A DNA stretch of 64,000 nucleotides from Vibrio sp. YMD68 (lineage in GTDB: Bacteria > Pseudomonadota > Gammaproteobacteria > Enterobacterales > Vibrionaceae): assembly GCF_029958905.1 (NCBI RefSeq), contig NZ_CP124615.1, forward strand, positions 1-64,000, read 5' to 3'. Made by a program: the position numbers and the translations under genes. Below, in pieces: positions 16,968 to 25,577 of the stretch. Below the pieces are notes generated by a model that was given only the letters and a program-made list of their open reading frames with translations, was not told the DNA's origin and ran no database searches. Positions within the stretch are counted from its first letter, which is position 1, and every line of letters begins with the position of its first letter.

Positions 16968-19900
16968 ATGCCTGAATTTACTATTTACTCCATTGGCGAC
17001 TCAGCATTTCTTGAGCAGATATTAATTGCTGTAGCCATGATCACGGGGACCAATGACTTCACCAAGATGGTCAGTGTTGGGTTGCTTATTGGTGTAGTGA
17101 TGATAACCGTTCAATCTGTTTTCCAAGGGGCAAAACAGATCAATATTCAGCAAATTTTTATGGGGTGGCTACTATACGCCTGCTTCTTCGTACCGACTTC
17201 ATTAGTCAAGATTGAAGATGCTTACACCGGGCAAGTTCGTCCTGTGGCAAACGTGCCGATTGGTATAGGCTTTGCCGGAGGTGTTATATCGAATGTTGGC
17301 TACACCCTAACAAAATTATTTGAGACTGGTTACGGCATTATCGTACCCAATGTTACTGAAACTCACTTTTCTGAAACACTCAAGCTACTGAATGATGTAA
17401 GACGCGGTGTGTACGATAGCGCTATTTTTACAGCCCTAAACCAAGAGCAAGGTGGTGGCTATGTTGATGTTCGTCGCTCAGTTTCTAATTACATTAGAGA
17501 ATGTACGCTAACAAAAGTAGATCTCAACCTGATGAGCTTAGATGAGCTTCTAACACTCCCTTTAGATCAAGCCTTACAATTCAATTCTTCACTATACGGA
17601 ACGCGTGTATATCTAAACGCGTCGAATCCCGATGGTGGTGATTTTACTTGTAGTGAGGCATGGTCTACAGCTGAGGGGGTTGGCATTGTTGGGGCATTAA
17701 ATAACCTAAGTGGGTCCAATGTAAATAACGCTTTAAACAATCTACTTGGTGTAGATCCTACCTATACAGGTGTAAATGCTCTAACAAAGATAGCTGACTC
17801 ATTACAAGCAGTAGGAGCAATTTCCACCTCAGCAGTAGAATATACAAAAGTCGCTCTACTAGAGCCTTTGTATTATGAAGCAGCTGCCGGACGATACCAG
17901 GACCTTCAAGACTATGGTTCTGCATTGATGATTAACCAAGCGATTCAACAGCGAAACACTCAATGGGCAGCAGAGCAATCTATGTTCATGTCAGTCGTCA
18001 GACCGATGTTAACGTTCTTTGAAGGTTTTGTTTACGCGATAACTCCTATAATGGGCTTTATCATCGTTATGGGTTCAATGGGAATGACGTTGGCAGGAAA
18101 ATACTTCCAAACGGTTCTCTGGATACAGCTATGGATGCCAGTTCTATCTATAACAAACCTATTCATTCATACAGCAGCGACTAATGAAATGGCAAGCCTG
18201 TCTACACCAGGCTTAAACTCAATGTATGCATTATCCTCAACAGGAGACATTCTACAGAACTGGATCGCTACGGGGGGAATGTTAGCAGCAGCCACTCCTA
18301 TTATTTCACTGTTCATAGTGACAGGATCAACATACGCATTTACCAGTCTAGCTAACAGGGTTAACGGTTCTGATCATGTCAATGAGAAAATTCAGTCGCC
18401 TGACGCTTTGAATCAAGGCCCAGTAATGAACAGTCAACCTGCATATAACCACAACCAATTTAGTGGGACGATGGCAACAGGAGCGGAAAGCATGATCAGT
18501 TCATTTTCTCTTGGCTCATCTATTGGAAGCGGGGTTAGCTCAGCAAGGGCAGTACAAAGCCAGAAGTCAGAAGCATTCTCAGACACCCTTGGCCGAGGTT
18601 TTTCTCATGGCGTATCACAAGACCAAGCATACTCCCGTCTTTCTAGCATTGGCCGAACAATCGGTTCACAAAACACTCAACAAAGCCAGTTGGTTAATCA
18701 ACAAGCTAAAAGCTTCATGGATAAGTTTCAAGTTGATGATCAACATGCCGATGCTGTAAAAGGCGCGTTCGCAATGCAGGCTACAGGCTCTTTAGATGTA
18801 AAAGAAGCTGCGGCAATGGTAATGCCACTGATGGGCACCGCTCGTGCAGCAGTAAAAAATGCAGTTAAAGGTCCCTCCAAAGGAACTGGTTTGGCAACTA
18901 TACCTTCTCAAGAAGATGGAGCCAAAGGCGGTGGTGGTGATATTGTAGGTCTAACTGCTCAAGCCCAGGGAAAAACGGAATCGTCTGCAACAGATACGTC
19001 AACATGGTCTGCCAGTGATGTATCGCAATTCATGAAAAATGTTTCATGGGGGAAGACTGATTCTCAGGCACTTACCAATCAATTAGCTCATGGCATTAAT
19101 AGACAAGGTGGCGAATCCTTTAAACAGTCATGGGGTGATAATTTATCTCAAAATCTATCTAAGTCTGCACAAGAGCTTGTTTCTGCCACTAATGCATATA
19201 CAACAATGGATCAATTGCAAAACTCTATGGGCTCGATGACAAATAGCGACTTTAAAACATTGGGTGGCGAAGTCGCTCGCTCGCCAGAAGCAATGGATTA
19301 CCTCAACCAACATTATCAAAATGCACCGGACTCAGTTCGAAAAGAAGCGGCAAATCTCGAACAAAGATATCGTGGTTATGGCATGGACCCAGGTGTAGCT
19401 AAAGCGGCAGCTAGACTGACAGCTATGACAAATACCAACAACTATCAGCCAGGGCAACAAGTTGGAGGCTTCCAAGCTGCTGTTAGTGCAATCAACTTAG
19501 CTACCGGGAGAAATAGCGGATTTGAAAGCGACCCTCTACAGTACAGCGGCCTCACTCCTCCGACTGTGCCAGAGAATTTAGGGCAGACAGTTGGCAGCAA
19601 CGTTGGAAGCGGTCCTGTTTTACCTTCCAATTTTAGGGAGAACACAATCAGTACGTCTGGCACAGCTCCGGTAACAGAAACGCCACCAACACCTCCTGTT
19701 ACTCCGGTAACTGGCGAACATGATGCAAACCTCCAACAATTAGGCAATCTTGCAAATCAGACTAACCGAGCTGTTTCTAGCCCAGAAGAGCAAAAAGCAA
19801 GAAATAATATGCTCAATGCTTTGCCGGATATGTCATGGAGCGCTTCCACTTGGGGGGCAGTAGACAATACTGGAGACTGGTTAGCTCGAAGAGCTGAGCA

Positions 19901-20609
19901 AGTTGGTGGTGCAGCAGTAGCTGGTGGACAGGCGACAGCGAGCGATTTTTCAAATGCAATGGATCAGTTGCGAACCATGACACCAGAACAAAGGGACCAG
20001 TTTATCGAAGCGACTCAACGTGGTGACGACTATATATCCGAAGAGTACGGCTTTGGCGGAGAAATGGCAGTTGCAGCGGCAAAATTAGGTCGTAATGTTG
20101 TTGGCGCAGCAGCTAGCGGTTACAACGCAGCCAAAGAGTGGTTAACGGGAGAGTCGGATCTATCAGAAGCAGCGAAAGGAATGAGCTTAGAACAACGAGG
20201 GGCATTCTACGCAGCAGCGGCAGCGTCGGCAGCGGAAGCTGGCGGTAGTGCAGCAGCTAATTTCATGGAACAATATGGAGATGAATTCAAGCAAACTATG
20301 GCTGAGCTCGGGACATCGAGATACGGTTTAACAAACGAACAAGCGGCTGTTTATGCTGAATCTTTTGATACTAACCAAGATAGAATGAGTCAAGCTGTTA
20401 ACAACTTAAAAATGCAGTATGCTGAAACTGATGCTAATGGTTCAGTAATGATGAATGAAGATGGCAGCCCTGTTTTATCTCAACAAAACCAAGAGTTTAC
20501 AGACCAACTTGTGAATGTTTTACAAAATGCAGGTGACGCTGGAGATAGATCAGGAAGTTATCTTACTGCCGTTCGTGGCTACAACATTGCAAATCAGCAA
20601 TTCGATTAA
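16968..20609 (+). CDS. traG: Conjugative transfer protein TraG (mating-pair stabilisation)
   Basis: 1213 residues. The first about 480 residues are the TraG_N inner-membrane part: hydrophobic helices at roughly 12-85, 340-400 and 430-460. The remaining about 730 residues are soluble, Gln/Ala/Ser-rich and predicted helical, as in F and SXT TraG, where the C-terminal part enters the periplasm or recipient and is the target of entry exclusion. It starts six bases after traH. A strong terminator follows, so traFHG is a closed unit. Confidence 0.92.
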   Translation: MPEFTIYSIGDSAFLEQILIAVAMITGTNDFTKMVSVGLLIGVVMITVQSVFQGAKQINIQQIFMGWLLYACFFVPTSLVKIEDAYTGQVRPVANVPIGIGFAGGVISNVGYTLTKLFETGYGIIVPNVTETHFSETLKLLNDVRRGVYDSAIFTALNQEQGGGYVDVRRSVSNYIRECTLTKVDLNLMSLDELLTLPLDQALQFNSSLYGTRVYLNASNPDGGDFTCSEAWSTAEGVGIVGALNNLSGSNVNNALNNLLGVDPTYTGVNALTKIADSLQAVGAISTSAVEYTKVALLEPLYYEAAAGRYQDLQDYGSALMINQAIQQRNTQWAAEQSMFMSVVRPMLTFFEGFVYAITPIMGFIIVMGSMGMTLAGKYFQTVLWIQLWMPVLSITNLFIHTAATNEMASLSTPGLNSMYALSSTGDILQNWIATGGMLAAATPIISLFIVTGSTYAFTSLANRVNGSDHVNEKIQSPDALNQGPVMNSQPAYNHNQFSGTMATGAESMISSFSLGSSIGSGVSSARAVQSQKSEAFSDTLGRGFSHGVSQDQAYSRLSSIGRTIGSQNTQQSQLVNQQAKSFMDKFQVDDQHADAVKGAFAMQATGSLDVKEAAAMVMPLMGTARAAVKNAVKGPSKGTGLATIPSQEDGAKGGGGDIVGLTAQAQGKTESSATDTSTWSASDVSQFMKNVSWGKTDSQALTNQLAHGINRQGGESFKQSWGDNLSQNLSKSAQELVSATNAYTTMDQLQNSMGSMTNSDFKTLGGEVARSPEAMDYLNQHYQNAPDSVRKEAANLEQRYRGYGMDPGVAKAAARLTAMTNTNNYQPGQQVGGFQAAVSAINLATGRNSGFESDPLQYSGLTPPTVPENLGQTVGSNVGSGPVLPSNFRENTISTSGTAPVTETPPTPPVTPVTGEHDANLQQLGNLANQTNRAVSSPEEQKARNNMLNALPDMSWSASTWGAVDNTGDWLARRAEQVGGAAVAGGQATASDFSNAMDQLRTMTPEQRDQFIEATQRGDDYISEEYGFGGEMAVAAAKLGRNVVGAAASGYNAAKEWLTGESDLSEAAKGMSLEQRGAFYAAAAASAAEAGGSAAANFMEQYGDEFKQTMAELGTSRYGLTNEQAAVYAESFDTNQDRMSQAVNNLKMQYAETDANGSVMMNEDGSPVLSQQNQEFTDQLVNVLQNAGDAGDRSGSYLTAVRGYNIANQQFD

Positions 20610-20631
20610 TTCTTCCCTTTCACCCGAATCC

Positions 20632-20657
20632 AAAAGGAGCACCAAGTGCTCCTTTTT
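20632..20657 (+). terminator. Rho-independent terminator after traG
   Basis: AAAAGGAGCAC - CAA - GTGCTCCTTTTT, an 11-bp stem with a T tract; the A run on the left makes it work in both directions. It serves traG and the opposing membrane-protein gene. Confidence 0.9.
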
Positions 20658-20659
20658 AT

Positions 20660-21046
20660 TTAGAAGGTATTAAAAGGATTACCATTTGAATCTACATCCA
20701 TACCTTTGTGGCCCATCATTGGCAAACCTGTAGCGGGATTGTGTCGTTTTTTCTTTGCGCATCTCCCAGTTCCTATTTTATTAACACCACCAGAATAAAC
20801 AGCGCGCATCCCAACGAAAAGAATAAAAGCCATCATTGCTACCAATGCTACTTGCCACTGTATGTATGCGACAGCAGACCAGAAAACAATCGCTGCAAAT
20901 GGACTTTTATGAACCAATAACACAAACCCCAACGTCCAGTACATTACAGGAACAGACATCAAAGCCCATCCCCAAGCAGTATCCGCTGCCATAACAAACC
21001 CCAGCAGCAACAGAAACAAACCGATAATATTAATGACATGCTTCAT
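20660..21046 (-). CDS. Small polytopic membrane protein, paralogue of 40639-41013; entry-exclusion candidate
   Basis: About 128 residues from ATG 21046 (GAGGG upstream). Three hydrophobic helices, then a basic tail with KKKRHNPATGLPMMGHK. The paralogue at 40.6 kb shares MKHV/MRHV, LLLLGF/VILLGV, VLLVHK/LRLVHK, VFWSAVAY/VFWSGVVY and WQVALVAMMAF/WQVAVVALLAF. In SXT and IncA/C the exclusion gene eex lies just after traG and encodes a small inner-membrane protein. The position here invites that role, though this gene is on the opposite strand. Function is inferred. Confidence 0.6.
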   Translation of the reverse strand: MKHVINIIGLFLLLLGFVMAADTAWGWALMSVPVMYWTLGFVLLVHKSPFAAIVFWSAVAYIQWQVALVAMMAFILFVGMRAVYSGGVNKIGTGRCAKKKRHNPATGLPMMGHKGMDVDSNGNPFNTF

Positions 21047-21126
21047 GCTCTTACCCTCAACGAATTTCATAATACCAATATAACACAGAATCAAATAATG
21101 CAACCATGAATCCGTCTTCTACTACT

Positions 21127-21146
21127 CACTTTCACATGTGAAAGTG
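21127..21146. promoter_or_regulatory. Palindrome CTTTCACATGTGAAAG, copy 1
   Basis: Here the palindrome extends to a perfect 20 bp (CAC...GTG). It lies 81 bases upstream of the minus-strand membrane gene and in the long leader region of the Ner-like gene. Confidence 0.8.
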
Positions 21147-21638
21147 CCTATAGCGCCATCTTCATATAGAAAAATATGAAAAATGTGACTTTCACTCAGC
21201 AAAAATGTGATGAATACGCTAAATATAATAAAGAACCATTTGTGAAATCAGTTGATTAGAATTTTATTAGTGGTTAAAATGCACCCTATTCGGTCAAATG
21301 TAATGGTTGCAATTGCATCTGATCCCATCTGCAAGTCAGAGTATTAATAAGAATCACCCTTAGGGTTAGTTGTGAATTTATTAGAAACCAGCGCCCGCTC
21401 GGTTCCTAAACCTTATTTAGCTTACTACACACACGTAGAGTACATTCCTTTTTGGTACTCTGCCTCTTCGTACCACTCCCCCGAATGGTACGCCTATAGC
21501 CCATGACTCCAACCCAACTGGGCATAAAATTCTAGCAGGTCAAAAGCACCTGCATAAAAATTAAACTTCAAATTTCAATTCGCTTACTGCAAAAAACGCT
21601 ACCACGCAAGATAAAACTATTTTTAAAGTTTTTTTCTG
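21147..21638. other. Long intergenic region before the activator operon
   Basis: About 490 bases with no supported gene. It holds AT-rich DNA and a group of GGTAC/GTACC words at about 21450-21495 that can pair with each other. A half-like CCCAACTGGGC at 21514-21524 weakly resembles the GCCC-N5-GGGC dyad. Confidence 0.4.
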
Positions 21639-21710
21639 TTGACAGGCTCACTTTATGATCCTATAAATAAGGTCATAATACGTCAAGAAATGTCAACAAA
21701 CGACAAGAAA
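21639..21710 (+). promoter_or_regulatory. Sigma-70 promoter with three phased 10-bp repeats
   Basis: TTGACA (21639-21644), 17 bases, TATAAA (21662-21667). Downstream, at 21681-21710, three consecutive 10-base units CGTCAAGAAA, TGTCAACAAA and CGACAAGAAA lie on one helix face around the transcription start. They are a likely operator for the Ner-like protein encoded next, giving autoregulation. Confidence 0.7.
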
Positions 21711-21748
21711 GCAACTTTAAAAAGAGTTTGGTAATAGAGAGACAAAGG

Positions 21749-22006
21749 ATGTATTTGAATAGCGAAATTCCCCAAAACGAAGAACAGAAACGCAGTTGGA
21801 TAAAGTATCAATTAAAGATACAAGGGAAATCCCTGGCATCCCTGGCAAGGGAGCACAAAACATCTCGACAAGTACTTTCTAACACTTTGTACGAACCGTC
21901 CCCGCGCTGGGAGTACGTTATCGCACAAGCGTTAAACAAAAAGCCTACTGAGATATGGCCGGAAAGATACGAAGACGGATTACCAAAAGAAAAATTGAAA
22001 GTTTAA
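21749..22006 (+). CDS. Ner/Nlp-like DNA-binding regulator
   Basis: The start is uncertain: ATG 21749, or TTG 21728 in frame. SWIKYQLKIQGKSLASLAR, VLSNTLYEPSPRWEYVIAQAL and KKPTEIWPERY follow the Mu Ner / Nlp pattern (the IWPxRY ending is diagnostic). Such proteins repress early promoters in phages and act as regulators in conjugative elements. It is the first gene of the transglycosylase-activator operon and has a strong promoter with phased repeats, so it probably holds the transfer activator in check. Confidence 0.75.
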   Translation: MYLNSEIPQNEEQKRSWIKYQLKIQGKSLASLAREHKTSRQVLSNTLYEPSPRWEYVIAQALNKKPTEIWPERYEDGLPKEKLKV

Positions 22007-22051
22007 GGGATCACCCCGAAGGACTGGCTAGGAAAATAAGGGTTTTCATAT

Positions 22052-22594
22052 ATGGCAAGGGTCAAGAAGTTTATAGCAATTACGTTGCTCGGGATGTCTA
22101 GCGTAGCAAACGCGATTGACTTAACTGGTACAGTATTCGAAAAGGCAGCAATAAAACACGGTGTAGAAGCGAAGCTTTTGTACTCTGTTGCGTTGGCTGA
22201 GTCAGCTACAGGTCGAGGTGATGGAAACATTAGCCCTTGGCCTTGGGCATTAAGGACACTCAAAGGTGGTCCTCATTACGAGACCTCTCTCGAATCAGCC
22301 AAGTTAAAACTCGATGCACTTCTCGCTCAGCACGGAAGAAATGTTGACGTAGGTATGATGCAAATCAATCTACGTTGGCATGGAGATAAAGTAAGTTCTC
22401 CAGATGAGCTCTTGGACCCTGCTAAAAACGTTGACGTCGGAGCTGGTTACTTAGCCCAGTGCATTTCGTCCGCTCCTGGAGATTTGGAGCTAGGCATCGG
22501 TCGTTATTACACCTGGTCTGATGAAGCTAGAGCAAGAAATTACGGCAGTCGAATCCTTGCCATTTATAGAAACTTGGATACTGAGGGCATTTAG
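22052..22594 (+). CDS. slt: Lytic transglycosylase (SLT family)
   Basis: 180 residues with a signal peptide ending SVANA. The catalytic Glu is in LLYSVALAESATG, followed by the SLT motifs VDVGMMQINLRWHG and NVDVGAGYLAQC. It opens the peptidoglycan for the transfer apparatus. In SXT/IncA-C elements a gene of this type lies beside the FlhDC-like activator genes, as here. Confidence 0.85.
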   Translation: MARVKKFIAITLLGMSSVANAIDLTGTVFEKAAIKHGVEAKLLYSVALAESATGRGDGNISPWPWALRTLKGGPHYETSLESAKLKLDALLAQHGRNVDVGMMQINLRWHGDKVSSPDELLDPAKNVDVGAGYLAQCISSAPGDLELGIGRYYTWSDEARARNYGSRILAIYRNLDTEGI

Positions 22595-22595
22595 G

Positions 22596-23201
22596 ATGGA
22601 CTACTCATGTTCTTACAATATGAATATTGCCTCTCTTAGTGAATCCCAGGCTGATAGAAATGTTTACGAATTTGATCTGTCTTTATGGACATTGTTGAAG
22701 CACCTAGCAGAAATCCACCCACGAGAAGTCTCGGAGCAATTTTCTCTTCCACTGGAAACAGTGGAAGCACTTGCGGATGCTACAAAGCATCAATTAGAGC
22801 TCTTATCATCAGGTGTGATCCTTTCTTTTAAGCTTTCCTCGCCAGAAAAAATCTATATCTCACACTTGGAGCAATCCTTCGATCAAATTTGTTTGACGCC
22901 TTCTTCTGACTCTGGATTTGGGGCTGCATATTGGCTGCTTATGGGAAAAGTGTCACAGCAAGACATTAATATTGCAGCGCAAACTTTCGGGGTATCAGTC
23001 AACCTTACAAAAATCGTATCTCAAGCCTCTGATAATCAACTAAGAAACTTAGCATGTAGCCAGGACATGCCATTTTCGATCAGGTTTTCACCTGAGCTGG
23101 TGAGAGAAATTCTGGACAGTGACGAACAAAGGGTTACACACCTTATTTTAAAGAAGCATCAACAATCTATAACTACAACGGGAGGCGGCAATGAGTTGTA
23201 A
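22596..23201 (+). CDS. FlhD-like transcription activator subunit with two tandem FlhD-like domains (AcaD/SetD type)
   Basis: About 201 residues from ATG 22596, which directly follows the slt stop with GAGGG upstream; an upstream in-frame ATG at 22521 lies inside slt. LSLWTLLKHLAEIHPREVS, then TVEALADATKHQLELL and VILSFKL, has the FlhD pattern. It recurs in the second half as AAYWLLMGKVSQQDIN, TKIVSQASDNQLRNL and MPFSIRF, so the protein looks like a fused FlhD dimer. It overlaps the FlhC-like gene by 11 bases. With it, it should form the transfer master activator, comparable to AcaCD/SetCD. Confidence 0.7.
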   Translation: MDYSCSYNMNIASLSESQADRNVYEFDLSLWTLLKHLAEIHPREVSEQFSLPLETVEALADATKHQLELLSSGVILSFKLSSPEKIYISHLEQSFDQICLTPSSDSGFGAAYWLLMGKVSQQDINIAAQTFGVSVNLTKIVSQASDNQLRNLACSQDMPFSIRFSPELVREILDSDEQRVTHLILKKHQQSITTTGGGNEL

Positions 23202-23766
23202 TTCAAACTCTTTGGCCCGATGGATATCGGCTAGGAACATGGCTTTGGCTGGATACATTACCAAGATCATCATGGTAGAAACAGGGCTTACCTACAAGCA
23301 AGTACGTAGAATGTACAAAGAGCTAGAAGATGAAGGTCTTGAAATTTGCAGGAAGAGTAGAACTGCGCGTGGAGGTGCAACTTTGATTCATAGCCATACA
23401 TCAAAGATTGAAGCGTCTCTATTGATGCAGCTTTATTACAATATAGCTGGCGAAGCGGCCCTTCGTTCAATAAACATTGATGCACTCCATGTGGCTTACC
23501 AAATGTATTGCGCTATTAGAAATGAGACGCCTGGAATGAAAGGAACTCGTTGGCAGATGCTCGACATCACCGATGCGTGGTGTTTAGCCCAAGAGCTGCG
23601 TTCTGGTGAAGCTATGATAGAAACTTGTCATAGCTGCAAGTGCAACTACTTCACATCAGTTAATCAAAGAACAAGTGTGGATTGCCCTTTCTGTAAAAAC
23701 CAAGCATGTAGCGGAAAAAATGAAGAAGAATCGCTCACCCATGAAAGCAACTATTCTTATGCTTGA
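23191..23766 (+). CDS. FlhC-like transcription activator subunit (AcaC/SetC type)
   Basis: 191 residues, ribosome binding site GGGAGGCGG. ARNMALAGYITKIIMVETGL is the FlhC N-terminal helix pattern, YKQVRRMYKEL the DNA-contacting part, and CHSCKCNYF...CPFCKNQAC supplies the four zinc-binding cysteines of FlhC. In IncA/C and SXT the AcaCD or SetCD complex switches on tra operons by binding upstream of their promoters. Translationally coupled to the FlhD-like gene. Confidence 0.85.
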   Translation: MSCNSNSLARWISARNMALAGYITKIIMVETGLTYKQVRRMYKELEDEGLEICRKSRTARGGATLIHSHTSKIEASLLMQLYYNIAGEAALRSINIDALHVAYQMYCAIRNETPGMKGTRWQMLDITDAWCLAQELRSGEAMIETCHSCKCNYFTSVNQRTSVDCPFCKNQACSGKNEEESLTHESNYSYA

Positions 23767-23782
23767 TTTGCTCATTGATTAA

Positions 23783-23808
23783 AAAAGGGGTGATTTCTCA
23801 CCCCTTTT
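23783..23808. terminator. Bidirectional rho-independent terminator
   Basis: AAAAGGGGTGA / TCACCCCTTTT, an 11-bp perfect stem with loop TTTC, lies between the end of the FlhC-like gene and the end of the ParR-like gene on the other strand. Confidence 0.9.
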
Positions 23809-23840
23809 CTATTGGAACAACGCTCTATTTACAATCTGCG

Positions 23841-24116
23841 TCATACACTTTGCAGCAATTTACCTTTCAACCCATTCCTAGCTTTGTCTAACTTATTATT
23901 TTTCTCTTCAACCTGCTCTTCAAGTGGAGAGCTAGAGTGTTGGACTGTAGTCATTGCCCCACCTCTAAGAGCATACATACCTAACATAGCTAAACATCTA
24001 AGACGGTCACAACGTTCCTTATGATGCATTTGAGATAGCTCTTGATAAAGCTCGGGAAATGCCTGCTCTGAGACTTTGAAATTACTAATTTTCCCATCCC
24101 AATCACTACTAGCCAT
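23841..24116 (-). CDS. parR: ParR/StbB-like partition adaptor
   Basis: 91 residues, encoded 13 bases after the ParM-like gene. ERCDRLRCLAMLGMYAL matches the Arg-rich helix followed by (A/L)LG(L/M) that ends the DNA-binding part of StbB-type ParR proteins. ParR binds the centromere and caps ParM filaments. The acidic/Lys C-terminal tail would be the ParM contact. Identification rests on gene order and this motif. Confidence 0.6.
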   Translation of the reverse strand: MASSDWDGKISNFKVSEQAFPELYQELSQMHHKERCDRLRCLAMLGMYALRGGAMTTVQHSSSPLEEQVEEKNNKLDKARNGLKGKLLQSV

Positions 24117-24129
24117 ATGTCCCCCTTAA

Positions 24130-25107
24130 CTAGCCGCAGAACCAAAAACCACGAGCATTCGATGCCACTGCGTTGGAAGGAACCACAACCTTTGAATGAG
24201 GGAACAGTTCTTTTGCAGCTTCTTTGTAAGCCGAAGCTCCTCCACCAGCAAGCAACACAGCATCAGCAGCCATACCTTCTTCACGCATAGACTTCTTCAT
24301 AGGCGTTAATGCATTTGGAGCAACCTTAGACGCAGCCTTATCGAAGTACTCACCAAGAGGAACTTTCGAACCGTGTAGAAGCAATTCTTTCTTATTCGAG
24401 CGGATAGCTTTTTCGATTTTTTCTAATCCAGGTCCCGTACCATAGTCCTCTTGTATTAGTCTATTTAGTTCCTGTAGAAGCATAGACATTGCTTTCAGAG
24501 ACGTACCAGAAGATTGATAACGTACCTCCCCCTCTTCGAGAGCGACCCAATCAACACTAAAAAACCCAGGGTCAATAACAACTGTTCGACCTTCATTTAT
24601 GATTTCTAACAGTTCCTCATCATCGCAAGAACTAACCACATCCATATACGCTCCGGCAGGCTGAGGCACGACTACAACTGATTTCACCAGCACCTTTCTT
24701 TTAGGTGAAATTTGATGCTCACCAGTAAGACGTTCAACAAGTGCATCTCTCTTAGACTTATCCATAAACTGATCAACAGGAAGACCAGTTACAAGAACAT
24801 CAATCTCTGAACGTCCGCTCAAAAGTAAGCCAGCTAAAAATAAAGCCTTATACGATTTGGTTGAGGGATAATCACCATGTAGCTCTCTTTCCCAACCCTG
24901 CAATCGATCTGGCTCTACCCCAGCGACCCATTTTTCTCCGTCTATGTCCACCAGGATACAATTAGACGCGCCTCCCATTAACTGCTGAGGCATAAGCTCT
25001 GCTGGCCCAGCGCCTACAGGCAGAACTTCAACCTTAGGCTCTTCCCCCTTCTCTCCGTATGCAAGTTTTAAGTTTGAGTATCCAATATCTAGACCAAGAA
25101 CAAACAT
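24130..25107 (-). CDS. parM: ParM/StbA actin-like plasmid segregation ATPase
   Basis: 325 residues. VLGLDIGYSNLKLAYGEKG is the actin phosphate-1 loop, TVVIDPGFFSVDWVALEEG the phosphate-2 loop (DxG), and AVLLAGGGASAYKEAAKE the adenosine motif. AGGAG is well placed before ATG 25107. It should form filaments that push plasmid copies apart. Together with ParAB at 62.6 kb the plasmid has two partition systems. The repeat region upstream may contain the centromere. Confidence 0.85.
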   Translation of the reverse strand: MFVLGLDIGYSNLKLAYGEKGEEPKVEVLPVGAGPAELMPQQLMGGASNCILVDIDGEKWVAGVEPDRLQGWERELHGDYPSTKSYKALFLAGLLLSGRSEIDVLVTGLPVDQFMDKSKRDALVERLTGEHQISPKRKVLVKSVVVVPQPAGAYMDVVSSCDDEELLEIINEGRTVVIDPGFFSVDWVALEEGEVRYQSSGTSLKAMSMLLQELNRLIQEDYGTGPGLEKIEKAIRSNKKELLLHGSKVPLGEYFDKAASKVAPNALTPMKKSMREEGMAADAVLLAGGGASAYKEAAKELFPHSKVVVPSNAVASNARGFWFCG

Positions 25108-25216
25108 GCCCCACTCCTATTAAATCAAAAAGTAATCACAAGATGGCTTTTAGATGCAATTCAGCCGATGAGAGACAATTTACATCACGACATTTACCAA
25201 GACCGCCTCCACAATT

Positions 25217-25229
25217 GCCCAAAAGGGGC
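25217..25229. promoter_or_regulatory. GCCC-N5-GGGC dyad
   Basis: GCCC-AAAAG-GGGC, preceded by TT. It lies 110 bases upstream of the ParM start and 349 bases upstream of the MobI-like gene, so its target is not clear. Confidence 0.45.
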
Positions 25230-25343
25230 GTTTAGATTGCTTTTCGATTAAAAAACCAAAAAAAGCAACAATCGAAGCATTTGCTCAAGACTCTTTAATA
25301 ACTTCGCTGGTGTATAGTGAAATATTTATGAGTAAAAATCCTA

Positions 25344-25510
25344 TATCTATCTGGATAAAACCGATACATAATCATAAAGAGTGCAATATCTAGGATATTG
25401 GTAACAAATTATCCAGATAGATAGAGCGTTGACAAAATTAATTCACGAGCTATCGTAAGAGAGTACCTATCTATCTGGATAAAAGAGTTAAATCCTCCAG
25501 ATAGATAGGT
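25344..25510. repeat. TATCTATCTGGATA repeats: candidate oriT or parC centromere
   Basis: Four copies of a CTATCTGGATAA-type unit occur: forward at 25344-25357 and 25467-25484, inverted at 25409-25424 and 25497-25511. The last two form an exact 14-bp inverted repeat ACCTATCTATCTGG / CCAGATAGATAGGT. The region lies between parM and the MobI-like gene. In SXT/IncA-C, oriT is the intergenic region beside mobI; in ParMRC systems the centromere lies upstream of parM. Both functions could be here. The rest of 25108-25577 holds no gene. Confidence 0.65.
25429..25456 (+). promoter_or_regulatory. Promoter of the MobI-like gene
   Basis: TTGACA (25429-25434), 16 bases, TATCGT (25451-25456), then the repeat CTATCTATCTGG beginning 11 bases after the -10, where a bound protein would block initiation. 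Confidence 0.5.
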
Positions 25511-25577
25511 ATTTGGATAGGAATTGGTTAGGAATTTTGCTATTAGCCACGCTAAAGCCAGCTCAGGAGCCTAAGAA

